The notes under the pieces: model-generated | Told to the model about the DNA's origin: nothing | Databases searched by the model: none | The model's input: only the letters and a program-made list of their open reading frames with translations | Made by a program: the position numbers and the translations under genes | NCBI RefSeq assembly: GCF_001295795.1 | Contig: NZ_LJHY01000022.1 | Coordinates: 1 to 64,000, forward strand | DNA length: 64,000 bases | Direction of reading: 5' to 3' | DNA from: Novosphingobium sp. AAP83 | GTDB taxonomy: Bacteria; Pseudomonadota; Alphaproteobacteria; Sphingomonadales; Sphingomonadaceae | In this document: positions 1-8,399 of the stretch, in pieces | Layout of the letters: each line of letters opens with the position of its first letter | Position numbering within the stretch: position 1 is the first letter of the stretch

Positions 1-976
1 CCTTGCCACCAAGGCCGGTGGACGGCGTGGCGCGCTGGTCCAAAGTCTTGCGGAAACTCGTCGAGCTGATCACGATATTCGAGAAATTGCGCGCCTGCAC
101 ATAGGCCAACACATCAAACGCCCAGTCGCCCCGGCCCACCAGACGCAGCGAAGCGTCTTGCCCGGTTGATGATGTGTCGGCACCGGTAAACCGCAAGGTG
201 CGGCGGTCCTCAAACACCAGTCCGCGTGCCTGAAGTTCGATATCGGGCGTGATCGGTGCAACCGCGCGCAAACCTGCCGACCACGCATCGAACGCGGCGC
301 GGGCGCTGGCGGGCACGCGCTGGTTAACCGGCGTCGTCCAAAAGCCCTGGCCCCTATCCCAGCGCCCTGAGACAACCGCAAACCCTTCGCCCAGCTTTGG
401 CGCCAGCGTTCCCGACAATTCGGTTTCGCCGCGATCATTGCCAGTCAAGCTGGCCTGCACGAGCCCGAGCTGGTCCGCATTGGCGCTGTCGAGTTCGACT
501 ATACCGGCAACTGCGCCCGCACCAAACGCACCCGCACCGCCACCGCGCGTCACGCGGGCAGCCGCAAGGCGTTCGGGGGCGATGGCGCTGAAAGGAATGT
601 AGCCGAAAAACGGATCGGCCATGGGCACGCCATCCAACAGGATCAGGGTGCGGCTGGTGGCGTTGCCGCCCAAGGCGCGCAGCGTAACGCCTTGCGCCGA
701 CGGGTTTGACGCGCGGCTGTCGGACCGGCGGAATTGCTGAAAGCCGGCGGCTGAAGACAGAGCATCTTCAAGTCTGCCGGATGCTGCCTCCAGCAAGCGG
801 TCGCGGTCAATGGTCTGGATGTTGTAGGCAGGCGCAGCGGGCGGCGCTTCCAAACCTGCTCCGATCACGACGATTTCCTGCGCTTGCACAGATGTCGGCA
901 CAACCATCGCCAACGCCGGGAGCATAAGTGCAGGAAGCGGCAAAGTCAGTGCCGCAACGGAAGCGATTCGCCGCAT
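1..976 (-). CDS. TonB-dependent receptor, N-terminal part (runs off left edge)
   Basis: The frame is open from an ATG at 976 down to base 2, so about 325 N-terminal residues are visible and the C-terminal barrel lies outside. Residues 1-32 form a signal peptide ending in VQAQ. It is followed by a TonB-box-like EIVVIGA (34-40) and a plug domain with typical segments (GRLEDALSSAAGFQQF, LILLDGVPMADPFFGYIPF, VTRGGGGAGAFGAGAVAGIVEL), after which barrel strands begin. Such receptors import siderophores, cobalamin, sugars or aromatic compounds across the outer membrane using TonB energy. The plug resembles the BtuB/siderophore class, but the substrate cannot be told from this part, and I see no cobalamin riboswitch upstream. 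Confidence 0.88.
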   Translation of the reverse strand, partial: MRRIASVAALTLPLPALMLPALAMVVPTSVQAQEIVVIGAGLEAPPAAPAYNIQTIDRDRLLEAASGRLEDALSSAAGFQQFRRSDSRASNPSAQGVTLRALGGNATSRTLILLDGVPMADPFFGYIPFSAIAPERLAAARVTRGGGAGAFGAGAVAGIVELDSANADQLGLVQASLTGNDRGETELSGTLAPKLGEGFAVVSGRWDRGQGFWTTPVNQRVPASARAAFDAWSAGLRAVAPITPDIELQARGLVFEDRRTLRFTGADTSSTGQDASLRLVGRGDWAFDVLAYVQARNFSNIVISSTSFRKTLDQRATPSTGLGGK

Positions 977-1047
977 CAGAAAACTCCAAGGGGCCGCTGA
1001 AGCGCGGGGTGGAGTGGCCATAGTCCGCCCGTGGCGATTCGCTAATG

Positions 1048-1176
1048 CGAAAATGGCATGAGGTAAGCGCTTGTATTTGCCCGAAAGCGCGAAACCTGCC
1101 TGATTCCTGAATCTATCCGGAAGGCCGATATAAGTTTCCAAATTTATGACATCTGTACGAAAATGACATGCGGTAA
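1048..1176. promoter_or_regulatory. Pair of 19-bp imperfect direct repeats in divergent intergenic region
   Basis: The sequence at 1048-1066 (CGAAAATGGCATGAGGTAA) recurs at 1158-1176 (CGAAAATGACATGCGGTAA) with 17 of 19 identities. The copies are 110 bp apart, close to a whole number of helical turns. They lie between the divergent receptor gene and the small HTH-like gene, so they may be binding sites for a shared regulator. This is inference; no known operator consensus was recognised. Confidence 0.4.
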
Positions 1177-1241
1177 ATGACGTATCCCAAGTGCTGCGCT
1201 GCAAAATATGGTGACGTCAGAAACCGAACATGTGAGGAATC

Positions 1242-1445
1242 ATGACTATCCAACGTCTTACCCAGGTTGAGTCCACCGTGGTCCACAAAATGGCTTCGGT
1301 CCTGCAAAGCCAAAAGCCGGAGGTTATTCAAAACCACTTCGGCATTGGCCTGAACACATGGGTGAAGCTGCGCGAAGGCAAGGCGATCCGCCATTCTGTT
1401 GCTGAGCGCCTGTTGCAGCGGTTGCAGCGCGATCAGGTTATCTGA
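1242..1445 (+). CDS. Small HTH-like protein, 67 aa
   Basis: A compact basic protein with ATG start and a GAGGAA ribosome-binding site 2-8 nt upstream. The C-terminal half (FGIGLNTWVKLREGKAIRH, then SVAERLLQRLQR) has the rhythm of a Cro/CI-type helix-turn-helix: short helix, turn with glycine, recognition-like helix, then a closing amphipathic helix. I do not recognise a named family. It stands alone between a divergent receptor gene and a two-component system, downstream of a pair of 19-bp direct repeats it might bind. Function unknown; a small DNA-binding protein is the most likely reading. Confidence 0.6.
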   Translation: MTIQRLTQVESTVVHKMASVLQSQKPEVIQNHFGIGLNTWVKLREGKAIRHSVAERLLQRLQRDQVI

Positions 1446-1581
1446 GCCCTCCGTGGCGGCATCGCCGCGCTTGCTAATGCCCTCTGTTCGTTCGGGGGGT
1501 TGAGTTACATTCGTTTGCAGTGCACAATCGAGAAGCGCACCAATAACAACAACGGGCGCATGGGGTTTTTAAGATGGTCAC

Positions 1582-3282
1582 TTGCGCAAAGGACCAAACA
1601 AGGTTGGTCTATCGTCTGAATCGGGTCCAAAGGTGAACCTTGGCCGAGTCAGCCACGCGCCTTTACGCGATAAGTCTATTGAGGCTAATCGCGCATCTAA
1701 CATTGCACGTTTGGTGCAGTTTGGTCTGCCAACCATCGCATTTGGCACGTTTGCGCTCTTTATTCTCCACCTGTTCTTTCCCGGCGAAAGCTGGAGCGTT
1801 CACCTTGCCGCGTTCATCGGCCTTTGCCTGCTTGTCTCGGGCGGGGGCATTGCACTGCATCATAGATCCGCCGATCCGCAAATTGCCCTGCAATTGGCAC
1901 GTGATCTTGAAGCCGCACAATCTGCCAGCGCCGCCAAAAGTCGCTATCTTGCCAATATAAGCCATGAAATCCGCTCACCGCTGAACGCGATTTACGGTTA
2001 TGCGCAATTGATCGAACAAGAAGCTTCGGTTGATCCCAAAGACGCTGCCCGTGTCATCCGGCGCAGCGCCGAACATCTGACCAATCTGGTCGAAGGCCTG
2101 CTTGATATCGCTTCGGTTGAACAAGGTGTCGTCCGGATCGATAGCGCGGTCGTGCGCCTTGCCCCGCTGGTTGAGCAAGTGGCAGAGATGTTTCGCCCCC
2201 AGGCTGAGCAAAAAGGGCTGAGCTTCAGGTGTGAGTTGCCCGACCGCCTTCCCGAATTTGTCCGCATGGACACGCGCCGGGTGCGGCAGGTGCTGATCAA
2301 TCTGGTGTCGAACGCGGTCAAGTTTACCGATCACGGTGAAGTCGTGCTCGCGCTCGATTGGTCCGGGCAGACCGCCACCTTCGAAGTGCGCGATACCGGA
2401 CCCGGAATCCGCGAGGCGCAGCACGAGCAGGTCTTTGCGCCCTATGAACGCAGTGGCGATACCGCGCATGGCGGCAATTCCGGTGCAGGACTTGGTCTGG
2501 CGATTTCGCGTGCCATCGTGCAGATGCTGGGTGGCGATTTGCAGGTAGCAAGCGTGGCGGGGCAGGGCTCCAGTTTCAAACTGCGCCTGCTCATGCCGCC
2601 AGTTTCCGGTTTCGTTGAAAGCAAGGCAGGGGCCGTGCTGCGCCCTACGGGTTACACTGGCAAACGCCGCTCATTGCTGCTGGTGGATGATAACCCCGAT
2701 CATTTGTCCCTGCTGCGCAACGCCTTGGGCGAACTCGGCTTTGATATCTCCTATGCTACCGACGGACATACAGCCTTAGCTATGGCCGAACGCGACCAGT
2801 TTGATGCCGTGATTCTCGATGTCAGCATGCCCGGCATTTCCGGCTGGGAAACAGCGGCACACATGCGGGCGGTGCATGGCCGCAGCATTTCCATTCTGAT
2901 GCTTTCGGCCAATGCCGATGAACGGCACGGACTGGGCGGGCAAGCGCCGGACCATGACCATTTCCTGCTCAAGCCGATAGATTTGTCTGTGCTGATCGAT
3001 GTGCTGGGGCGTTTGCTAACCGTTAACTGGACTTGGCCCAAGCAAGCACCTTGTATCGGACATGTATCGACACCGGAACCGATTACGCTGTCTGAAACGG
3101 CGCGTGCCCATATAGAGCAATTGAAATCGCTTGTACGGATCGGGCATGTACGCGCAATGGAAGATGAAATTCGCAACCTTGAGCGTGCAGCCCCGGATGC
3201 TGCCCCGCTGGTTGCCAAGCTTTACGACTGCCTTGACCGATTCGATCTAACCGGGCTCGGGCGGACGTTGGAGGATTTGTAG
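1582..3282 (+). CDS. Hybrid sensor histidine kinase
   Basis: Two membrane segments (about residues 45-66 and 73-92) are joined by a very short loop, so there is no large periplasmic sensor domain. HisKA follows with phospho-acceptor H128 in ISHEIRSPLNA, then an HATPase_c domain with the N box (NLVSNAVKF, ~240), G1 (DTGPGI, ~281) and G2 (GAGLGLAIS, ~301). A receiver domain (~364-475) has acidic residues D369/D370, phospho-acceptor D413 and K464. A ~90-residue C-terminal tail is unassigned. The TTG at 1582 gives the longest protein, and GTG at 1633 is an alternative; neither has a strong SD. The next gene, a LuxR-type response regulator, starts one base after the stop, so the two form a phosphorelay operon. 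Confidence 0.85.
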   Translation: MRKGPNKVGLSSESGPKVNLGRVSHAPLRDKSIEANRASNIARLVQFGLPTIAFGTFALFILHLFFPGESWSVHLAAFIGLCLLVSGGGIALHHRSADPQIALQLARDLEAAQSASAAKSRYLANISHEIRSPLNAIYGYAQLIEQEASVDPKDAARVIRRSAEHLTNLVEGLLDIASVEQGVVRIDSAVVRLAPLVEQVAEMFRPQAEQKGLSFRCELPDRLPEFVRMDTRRVRQVLINLVSNAVKFTDHGEVVLALDWSGQTATFEVRDTGPGIREAQHEQVFAPYERSGDTAHGGNSGAGLGLAISRAIVQMLGGDLQVASVAGQGSSFKLRLLMPPVSGFVESKAGAVLRPTGYTGKRRSLLLVDDNPDHLSLLRNALGELGFDISYATDGHTALAMAERDQFDAVILDVSMPGISGWETAAHMRAVHGRSISILMLSANADERHGLGGQAPDHDHFLLKPIDLSVLIDVLGRLLTVNWTWPKQAPCIGHVSTPEPITLSETARAHIEQLKSLVRIGHVRAMEDEIRNLERAAPDAAPLVAKLYDCLDRFDLTGLGRTLEDL

Positions 3283-3283
3283 G

Positions 3284-4207
3284 ATGAGTGGCGGCAGCGC
3301 ACGGCGCGATACAGTCCTCGTCGTTGACGATAAACCCGATTCCCTGCGTTTCCTGACCGATACGTTGGAGGGGGCAGGGATCACCGTGCTTGTCGCCACT
3401 TCAGGCAATTCGGCGCTCGATCTGCTCGAACATGTCGTGCCCGATCTCATCCTGATGGATGCCGTTATGCCCGGCTTTGACGGTTTTGAAACAACCGCCC
3501 GGATCAAGGCGCGGCCCAATCTTGTCCATGTGCCCGTGATGTTCATGACCGGATTGACCGAAAACGAACATGTGATCGAAGGTTTTGAGGTTGGCGGCGT
3601 CGATTACTTGCGCAAACCGGTCAATGTCCACGAATTGCTGGCCCGTGTGCGCGTCCATATCGGCCATGCCCGCGCGATGCAGGCAGGAGCTGCCGGACTT
3701 GACGCAACGGGCCGTTTGATGATGGCCACCGATAATCGCGGCTTGCTGCTCTGGTGCACGCCGATGGCCGAACAGGCCATCAGCCGCGTCAGTCCCGATT
3801 GGAACCGCGAAAAGGGCGCGTTGCCAAGCATCTTGCGTGCCCCATTAGAACGCCTGTTGGGCCGCAGCAGCACCCCGCAAGGCGCATCGGCCAAAGTCGA
3901 TCAGGGCGAAAACACGCTCGAACTGGTGATTATCGCGCAGTACCGCGAGAACGAAATCCTGATCCGCCTGAACGAGTTAAACCCCAAGGCCGATGTCACC
4001 AAACTCCAGCAGCGCTTGTCATTGACCGATCGCGAAGCCGAAGTGCTGCTTTGGATCAGCTATGGAAAATCCAACGGGATGATTTCCGAAGTGCTGCTGA
4101 TCAGCCCGCGCACCGTGCAAAAGCACCTTGAGCGCATTTACGAAAAACTCGGCGTCGAAACACGCGCCGCCGCAGCAGCAATGGCCATCAAGGTCCTGGG
4201 CGGCTGA
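3284..4207 (+). CDS. LuxR-family response regulator
   Basis: An N-terminal receiver domain carries D15/D16, phospho-acceptor D59 in LILMDAVMPG and K111. A linker of about 100 residues leads to a C-terminal LuxR/FixJ helix-turn-helix (LSLTDREAEVLLWISYGKSN ... ISPRTVQKHLERIYEKLG). It should be the output partner of the hybrid kinase encoded immediately upstream. It ends just before two hairpin terminators, and the next genes are vanillin dehydrogenase and feruloyl-CoA hydratase/lyase on the same strand. Control of those aromatic-degradation genes is possible but not shown by the sequence. Confidence 0.87.
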   Translation: MSGGSARRDTVLVVDDKPDSLRFLTDTLEGAGITVLVATSGNSALDLLEHVVPDLILMDAVMPGFDGFETTARIKARPNLVHVPVMFMTGLTENEHVIEGFEVGGVDYLRKPVNVHELLARVRVHIGHARAMQAGAAGLDATGRLMMATDNRGLLLWCTPMAEQAISRVSPDWNREKGALPSILRAPLERLLGRSSTPQGASAKVDQGENTLELVIIAQYRENEILIRLNELNPKADVTKLQQRLSLTDREAEVLLWISYGKSNGMISEVLLISPRTVQKHLERIYEKLGVETRAAAAAMAIKVLGG

Positions 4208-4242
4208 GTCGCAAAACCTGCGCACCTGCCTCAACGGGTAGG

Positions 4243-4269
4243 GGCCAAAGCCTTGGCCTGCGGCTTTTT
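4243..4269 (+). terminator. Rho-independent terminator after response regulator
   Basis: GGCCAA (4243-4248) can pair with TTGGCC (4253-4258). Alternatively AAAGCC (4247-4252) pairs with GGCTTT (4262-4267), directly followed by a T run. It lies 36 bp after the response-regulator stop. The stretch 4208-4542 holds no gene; apart from this hairpin it has a second one at 4356 and a GC-rich inverted repeat near 4298-4318. Confidence 0.6.
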
Positions 4270-4355
4270 GCCTGATCCGAAAAACAACCCAAAAAAGGGG
4301 CCGCTCCGTTGCCGGGCGGCCCTTGAAAGTTTGGGAGAGGATGCCTGAAAGGCCT

Positions 4356-4382
4356 GTCCTGATTGGGTCAGGACGGGTTTTT
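4356..4382 (+). terminator. Second terminator-like hairpin
   Basis: A perfect 7-bp stem, GTCCTGA (4356-4362) and TCAGGAC (4368-4374), with a 5-base loop is followed by GGG and five T residues. With the 4243 hairpin it makes a double terminator isolating the two-component operon from the vanillin genes. Confidence 0.65.
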
Positions 4383-4542
4383 GTGCAAGTGTGAAACACA
4401 GGTCCTCAGTTGCAATAAATGCAATTCTGGCGACCTTTCCCAGCCGATCTCCCAATATTGTCTGTTTTGAGGTGCTCTCCAATCTTGGGTTGCGTGGCTC
4501 ATAAGAGATTGCTATAAAACATAACATAAAGGGAGAGACGGA

Positions 4543-5943
4543 ATGTTGTTTGAACGCATCAACCCGATGACTGGCGCAGTTGCTTCACAAGCAGAAGCTA
4601 TGACAGCGACAGATATTCCAGCTATTGCCGCGCGCGCAGCGGCAGCATTTCCCACATGGGCCGCCATGGGGCCAAACGCCCGCCGCGCCGTGCTGATGAA
4701 AGCGGCCACCGCGCTTGAAGCCCGCGCCGATGCTTTTGTCGAAGCGATGATGGGGGAAATCGGCGCAACCAAAGGCTGGGCGCTGTTCAACCTCGGTCTT
4801 GCGGCCTCGATGGTGCGCGAAGCCGCTGCCCTTACCACACAGATTGCGGGCGAAGTGATCCCGTCGGACAAGCCCGGCTGCGTGTCCATGGCGCTGCGTG
4901 AACCCGTTGGCGTGATCCTTGGCATCGCCCCATGGAATGCGCCGATTATCCTTGGCGTCCGCGCTATTGCAGTGCCGCTGGCATGCGGCAACGCGGTGAT
5001 CCTCAAAGCGTCGGAACAGTGCCCGCGCACCCATTCGCTGATCATCGAAGCCTTTGCCGATGCAGGCTTCCCCGAAGGTGTCGTCAACGTCGTCACCAAC
5101 GCTCCCACCGATGCCCCAGAAGTCGTCGGTGCCCTGATTGATGCCAAGCCGGTAAAGCGCATCAACTTCACCGGCTCCACAGCCGTGGGCCGGATCATCG
5201 CCAAGCGCGCGGCCGAGCATCTCAAGCCCTGCCTTCTCGAACTGGGCGGCAAGGCCCCGCTTATCGTGCTTGAAGACGCTGATCTTGATGAAGCGGTCAA
5301 GGCCGCTGCTTTCGGTGCCTTCATGAACCAGGGCCAGATCTGCATGTCGACCGAGCGGATCATCGTCGTCCAGTCCGTCGCCGCCGATTTCGCCGCCCGC
5401 TTCAAGGCCAAAGTCGATATGCTCGCCGTTGGCGATCCGCGCGAAGGCAAAACGCCGCTGGGTGCTGTGGTGGATGCCAAGACCGTTGCCCATTGCCAAA
5501 GCCTCATCGCCGATGCGGTCGCCCATGGCGCGCAATTGTTGAATGGCGGTGAAACAACACACAACGTGCTCATGCCCGCCCACGTCGTCGATGGCGTCAC
5601 GCAAGAGATGAAGCTGTTCCGCGATGAAAGCTTCGGCCCTGTTGTCGGCATTATCCATGCCCGCGATGAAGCCCATGCCATCGAACTGGCCAATGACACC
5701 GAATATGGCCTGTCAGCCGCTGTGTTCACGCGCGATGCTGCCCGTGGCCTGCGCGTTGCCCGCCAGATCCACTCCGGCATTTGCCACGTCAACGGCTCTA
5801 CCGTTCACGATGAAGCGCAGATGCCCTTCGGCGGCACCGGCGCGTCCGGCTATGGCCGTTTCGGCGGCAAGGCCGGGATCGACAGCTTTACCGAGCTGCG
5901 CTGGATCACCATGGAAACCCAGCCCGGCCACTTCCCGATTTAA
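4543..5943 (+). CDS. Vanillin dehydrogenase-like aldehyde dehydrogenase
   Basis: An NAD(P)-dependent aldehyde dehydrogenase of usual length (466 aa). It shows the oxyanion residue N132 (WNAP), cofactor-binding FTGSTAVG (~209-216), general base E233 in LLELGGKAP and catalytic C267 in NQGQICMST. The start is supported by AAAGGGAGAGA upstream. Sequence style and the neighbour 23 bp downstream, a feruloyl-CoA hydratase/lyase that releases vanillin or 4-hydroxybenzaldehyde, point to oxidation of aromatic aldehydes to the acid (Vdh/LigV role). Feruloyl-CoA synthetase is not in this window. Substrate assignment is by context and could be another aromatic aldehyde such as benzaldehyde. Confidence 0.82.
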   Translation: MLFERINPMTGAVASQAEAMTATDIPAIAARAAAAFPTWAAMGPNARRAVLMKAATALEARADAFVEAMMGEIGATKGWALFNLGLAASMVREAAALTTQIAGEVIPSDKPGCVSMALREPVGVILGIAPWNAPIILGVRAIAVPLACGNAVILKASEQCPRTHSLIIEAFADAGFPEGVVNVVTNAPTDAPEVVGALIDAKPVKRINFTGSTAVGRIIAKRAAEHLKPCLLELGGKAPLIVLEDADLDEAVKAAAFGAFMNQGQICMSTERIIVVQSVAADFAARFKAKVDMLAVGDPREGKTPLGAVVDAKTVAHCQSLIADAVAHGAQLLNGGETTHNVLMPAHVVDGVTQEMKLFRDESFGPVVGIIHARDEAHAIELANDTEYGLSAAVFTRDAARGLRVARQIHSGICHVNGSTVHDEAQMPFGGTGASGYGRFGGKAGIDSFTELRWITMETQPGHFPI

Positions 5944-5966
5944 CGATTATCCCAATAGGACAGACC

Positions 5967-6821
5967 ATGACCGAACAGACAAAAATCGAGCGTTCCGAAG
6001 AAGATACCGTTGCCTTCACCGTTGAAAACGGCATCGCTTGGGTAAAGTTCAACCGCCCTGAAAAGCGCAATTGCATGAGCCCCAAGCTCAACCGCCGTAT
6101 GAAGGTGGTGCTTGAACAGCTTGAATTCCGCGATGATGTCCGCGTGCTCGTTCTCACGGGTGAGGGCGATGCCTGGACCGCTGGTATGGACTTGAAAGAG
6201 TACTTCCGCGAAACCGAAGCGCAAGGCCTTGGCATGATCCGCCAATCGCAGCGCGAAAGCTACGGCTGGTTTGAGCGTCTGCGTTGGTATGAAAAGCCAA
6301 CCGTGGCGATGATCAACGGCTGGTGCTTTGGCGGCGGCTACGGCCCGCTGTTCGGTTGCGATATCGCTATTGCTTCTGAAGATGCACAGTTCGGTCTTTC
6401 GGAAATCAATTGGGGCATCCTTCCCGGCGGTGGCGCTTCAAAGGTTGCGCAAGAACTTATGCCATTCCGCAAGGCCATGTATCATGCAATGATGGGCGAA
6501 AACCTGACCGGCAAGCAAGCCGAAGAGCAGGGCCTCGTGACCGAAGCAGTGCCTGCCGATCAGCTCAAGGCTCGTGTGCTTGAAATCTGTGAAGTGCTCA
6601 AAAAGAAGGATGGCCATGCGCTTCGTGCAACGAAGTTTGCCGTCCGCCGCATGGTTGACATGACCTATGACAACGGGCTGGAATACCAGATTCGTGCACA
6701 GGAAGCGCTCCACAGCTTTGGTGGCGCCGCCGCTCGCAAGGAAGCTACCCGCCAGTTCCTTGATGAAAAGAGCTTCAAGCCCGGTCTTGAGACTTTTGAC
6801 ACGAGCAAAGTCAGCGGCTGA
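5967..6821 (+). CDS. Feruloyl-CoA/p-hydroxycinnamoyl-CoA hydratase-lyase
   Basis: A crotonase-fold enzyme of 284 aa that hydrates feruloyl-, caffeoyl- or coumaroyl-CoA and cleaves it to the aromatic aldehyde plus acetyl-CoA. The signature AGMDLKEYF (~72-80; M74 and Y79 match the M70/Y75 segment of the Pseudomonas enzyme) and catalytic E146 in GLSEINWG are present, with the oxyanion segment NGWCFGGG at ~117-124. It follows vanillin dehydrogenase by 23 bp and is closed by a strong terminator, so the two form an operon converting a hydroxycinnamoyl-CoA to the benzoate. Called FerB or Ech in relatives. Assignment is firm at family level. Confidence 0.88.
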   Translation: MTEQTKIERSEEDTVAFTVENGIAWVKFNRPEKRNCMSPKLNRRMKVVLEQLEFRDDVRVLVLTGEGDAWTAGMDLKEYFRETEAQGLGMIRQSQRESYGWFERLRWYEKPTVAMINGWCFGGGYGPLFGCDIAIASEDAQFGLSEINWGILPGGGASKVAQELMPFRKAMYHAMMGENLTGKQAEEQGLVTEAVPADQLKARVLEICEVLKKKDGHALRATKFAVRRMVDMTYDNGLEYQIRAQEALHSFGGAAARKEATRQFLDEKSFKPGLETFDTSKVSG

Positions 6822-6844
6822 GCTTCAGTCTGCAAAGCACGGCA

Positions 6845-6878
6845 AAAAGCCCCGGTCGCGCAAGCGGCCGGGGCTTTT
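6845..6878 (+). terminator. Strong rho-independent terminator
   Basis: AAAAGCCCCGG (6845-6855) pairs perfectly over 11 bp with CCGGGGCTTTT (6868-6878) across a 12-base loop. It ends the vdh-hydratase/lyase operon and, being symmetric, could work in both directions. Confidence 0.85.
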
Positions 6879-6955
6879 GCTTTTGCACCGCCTCGCAAAA
6901 GTGGTTGCGTGCCAGCCACACTGCGGCCAGCGTGAGGAAAAGAGGAGTCGCCTGC

Positions 6956-8353
6956 ATGATCAAGTTCTTCCGCGTAGCACTTGCCGCTTCGGTGGCAATC
7001 ACAGCCCCTGCCATCGCCAAAGAGAAAACCTATCCCGTGGCTGAGGCGCAGACGCTTGATCTTGCGATGAAATCCATCGCCATCCGCTCGGTTCGCGGAG
7101 AAGGCAACCGTACCATTGATGTCGCCAGGCTCTTCGGCGATGCGCTGCTGGCGGCGGGCTGGAGCGCGGCTGATATCGAGATTACGCCGTTTGAAGACAC
7201 GGCCTACATGATCGCAACATGGCAGGGCTCAAACCCGCAGCTCAAGCCGCTGGTCATCTCCGGCCACATCGATGTGGTCGAGGCCAAGCGCGAGGATTGG
7301 GAGCGTGATCCCTTCGTGCCCGTGGTGGAAAACGGCATCCTGTTCGGGCGCGGGGCCAGCGATATGAAGTTTGATGGCGCGCTGGCGCTGTCCACGCTGA
7401 TCGAACTGCGGCGGCAGGGCTTCAAACCCAAGCGCACGATCATCATCGAGTTTTCCGGCGATGAAGAAACCACGATGGCAACCAGCAAGATCATCGCGGA
7501 CAAGCTCAAGAACGCCGAACTGGTGATCAACGTCGATGGCGGCGGCGGCGCGTTGGACGAGGCCACCGGCAAGCCACGCTACTGGACCTGGCAAGGCGCG
7601 GAAAAGACATATGCCGATTACCGCTTGGAAGTCACAAATCCCGGTGGCCACAGCTCCGCACCGCGCGCCGATAACGCCATCGTCCAGTTGTCGCACGCCC
7701 TTGCCAAAGTGGGGGCCTATACTTTCAAGGCCGAACAGAACGATATCACCAAGGGCTATTTCGAAAAGGCCGCCGCCTTCACCGACAAGCCCGAAATTGC
7801 CGCCGCGATGCGCGCTTTTGCGGCCAATCCGGCGGATGCCACGGCCATCGCCACGCTGCGCGCCGATCCCTCGATGGTCGGCAAAGTCGGCACCACCTGT
7901 GTCCCCACGATGCTGGGCGGTGGCCACGCAGAAAACGCGCTGCCGCAGCGCGCCTTTGCCAACATCAATTGCCGCATTTTCCCCGGCCACTCCAAAGAAG
8001 CGATCATGGCCGAACTGGCAGCCGTGGTGAACGATCCGGCGGTCAAGATCAGCGATGTCACACAGGGCTCTGTCGCGTCGCCCGCATCGCCTTTGCGCAC
8101 CGATTTGATGAGCGCCGTCACCAAAGCCATGGCCAAGGCCTATCCCGGCGTGCCGCTGATCCCGTCGCAGGCATCGGGCGCCTCGGACTCGATGTGGTTC
8201 CGCGCGGTCGGGGTGCCAAGCTATGGCCTCAGCCCGTCCTTCTCCAAGGATTCGGAAGACTTCTCGCACGGGCTGAATGAACGCACCCGCCTGTCCAACA
8301 TCCGCCCCGGCATCACCTATTACCTTAGTTTGCTGACCGATCTGGCAAAGTGA
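6956..8353 (+). CDS. Secreted M20-family metallopeptidase
   Basis: The ATG at 6956 follows AAGAGGAG and opens a clear signal peptide (MIKFFRVALAASVAITAPAIA, cleavage near residue 21), so the mature enzyme is periplasmic. M20 zinc and catalytic residues are visible: H104 and D106 in SGHIDVV, bridging D136 in GRGASDMK, catalytic E170 and E171 in FSGDEE, and a late HG in EDFSHGLNE. The dimerisation (lid) domain occupies about 220-350. The family includes carboxypeptidases, dipeptidases and aminoacylases; the substrate cannot be assigned. It is separated from the upstream operon by a terminator and followed at 46 bp by a DsrE-like gene. Confidence 0.85.
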   Translation: MIKFFRVALAASVAITAPAIAKEKTYPVAEAQTLDLAMKSIAIRSVRGEGNRTIDVARLFGDALLAAGWSAADIEITPFEDTAYMIATWQGSNPQLKPLVISGHIDVVEAKREDWERDPFVPVVENGILFGRGASDMKFDGALALSTLIELRRQGFKPKRTIIIEFSGDEETTMATSKIIADKLKNAELVINVDGGGGALDEATGKPRYWTWQGAEKTYADYRLEVTNPGGHSSAPRADNAIVQLSHALAKVGAYTFKAEQNDITKGYFEKAAAFTDKPEIAAAMRAFAANPADATAIATLRADPSMVGKVGTTCVPTMLGGGHAENALPQRAFANINCRIFPGHSKEAIMAELAAVVNDPAVKISDVTQGSVASPASPLRTDLMSAVTKAMAKAYPGVPLIPSQASGASDSMWFRAVGVPSYGLSPSFSKDSEDFSHGLNERTRLSNIRPGITYYLSLLTDLAK

Positions 8354-8399
8354 TCGCCCACGGGCCAGACGGTGTGACATTCTAGGAAGGGATCAAGCC

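Noticed and set aside
976..1241. Cobalamin riboswitch before the TonB-dependent receptor
   Set aside because: No B12-box-like element or matching secondary structure could be seen upstream of the receptor.
4512..5792. Long open frames antisense to vanillin dehydrogenase
   Set aside because: Low-complexity Ala/Ser/Arg composition and no motifs; the sense strand gene is clear.
7229..8380. 383-codon open frame antisense to the M20 peptidase
   Set aside because: Shadow of a GC-rich gene; no recognisable protein features.
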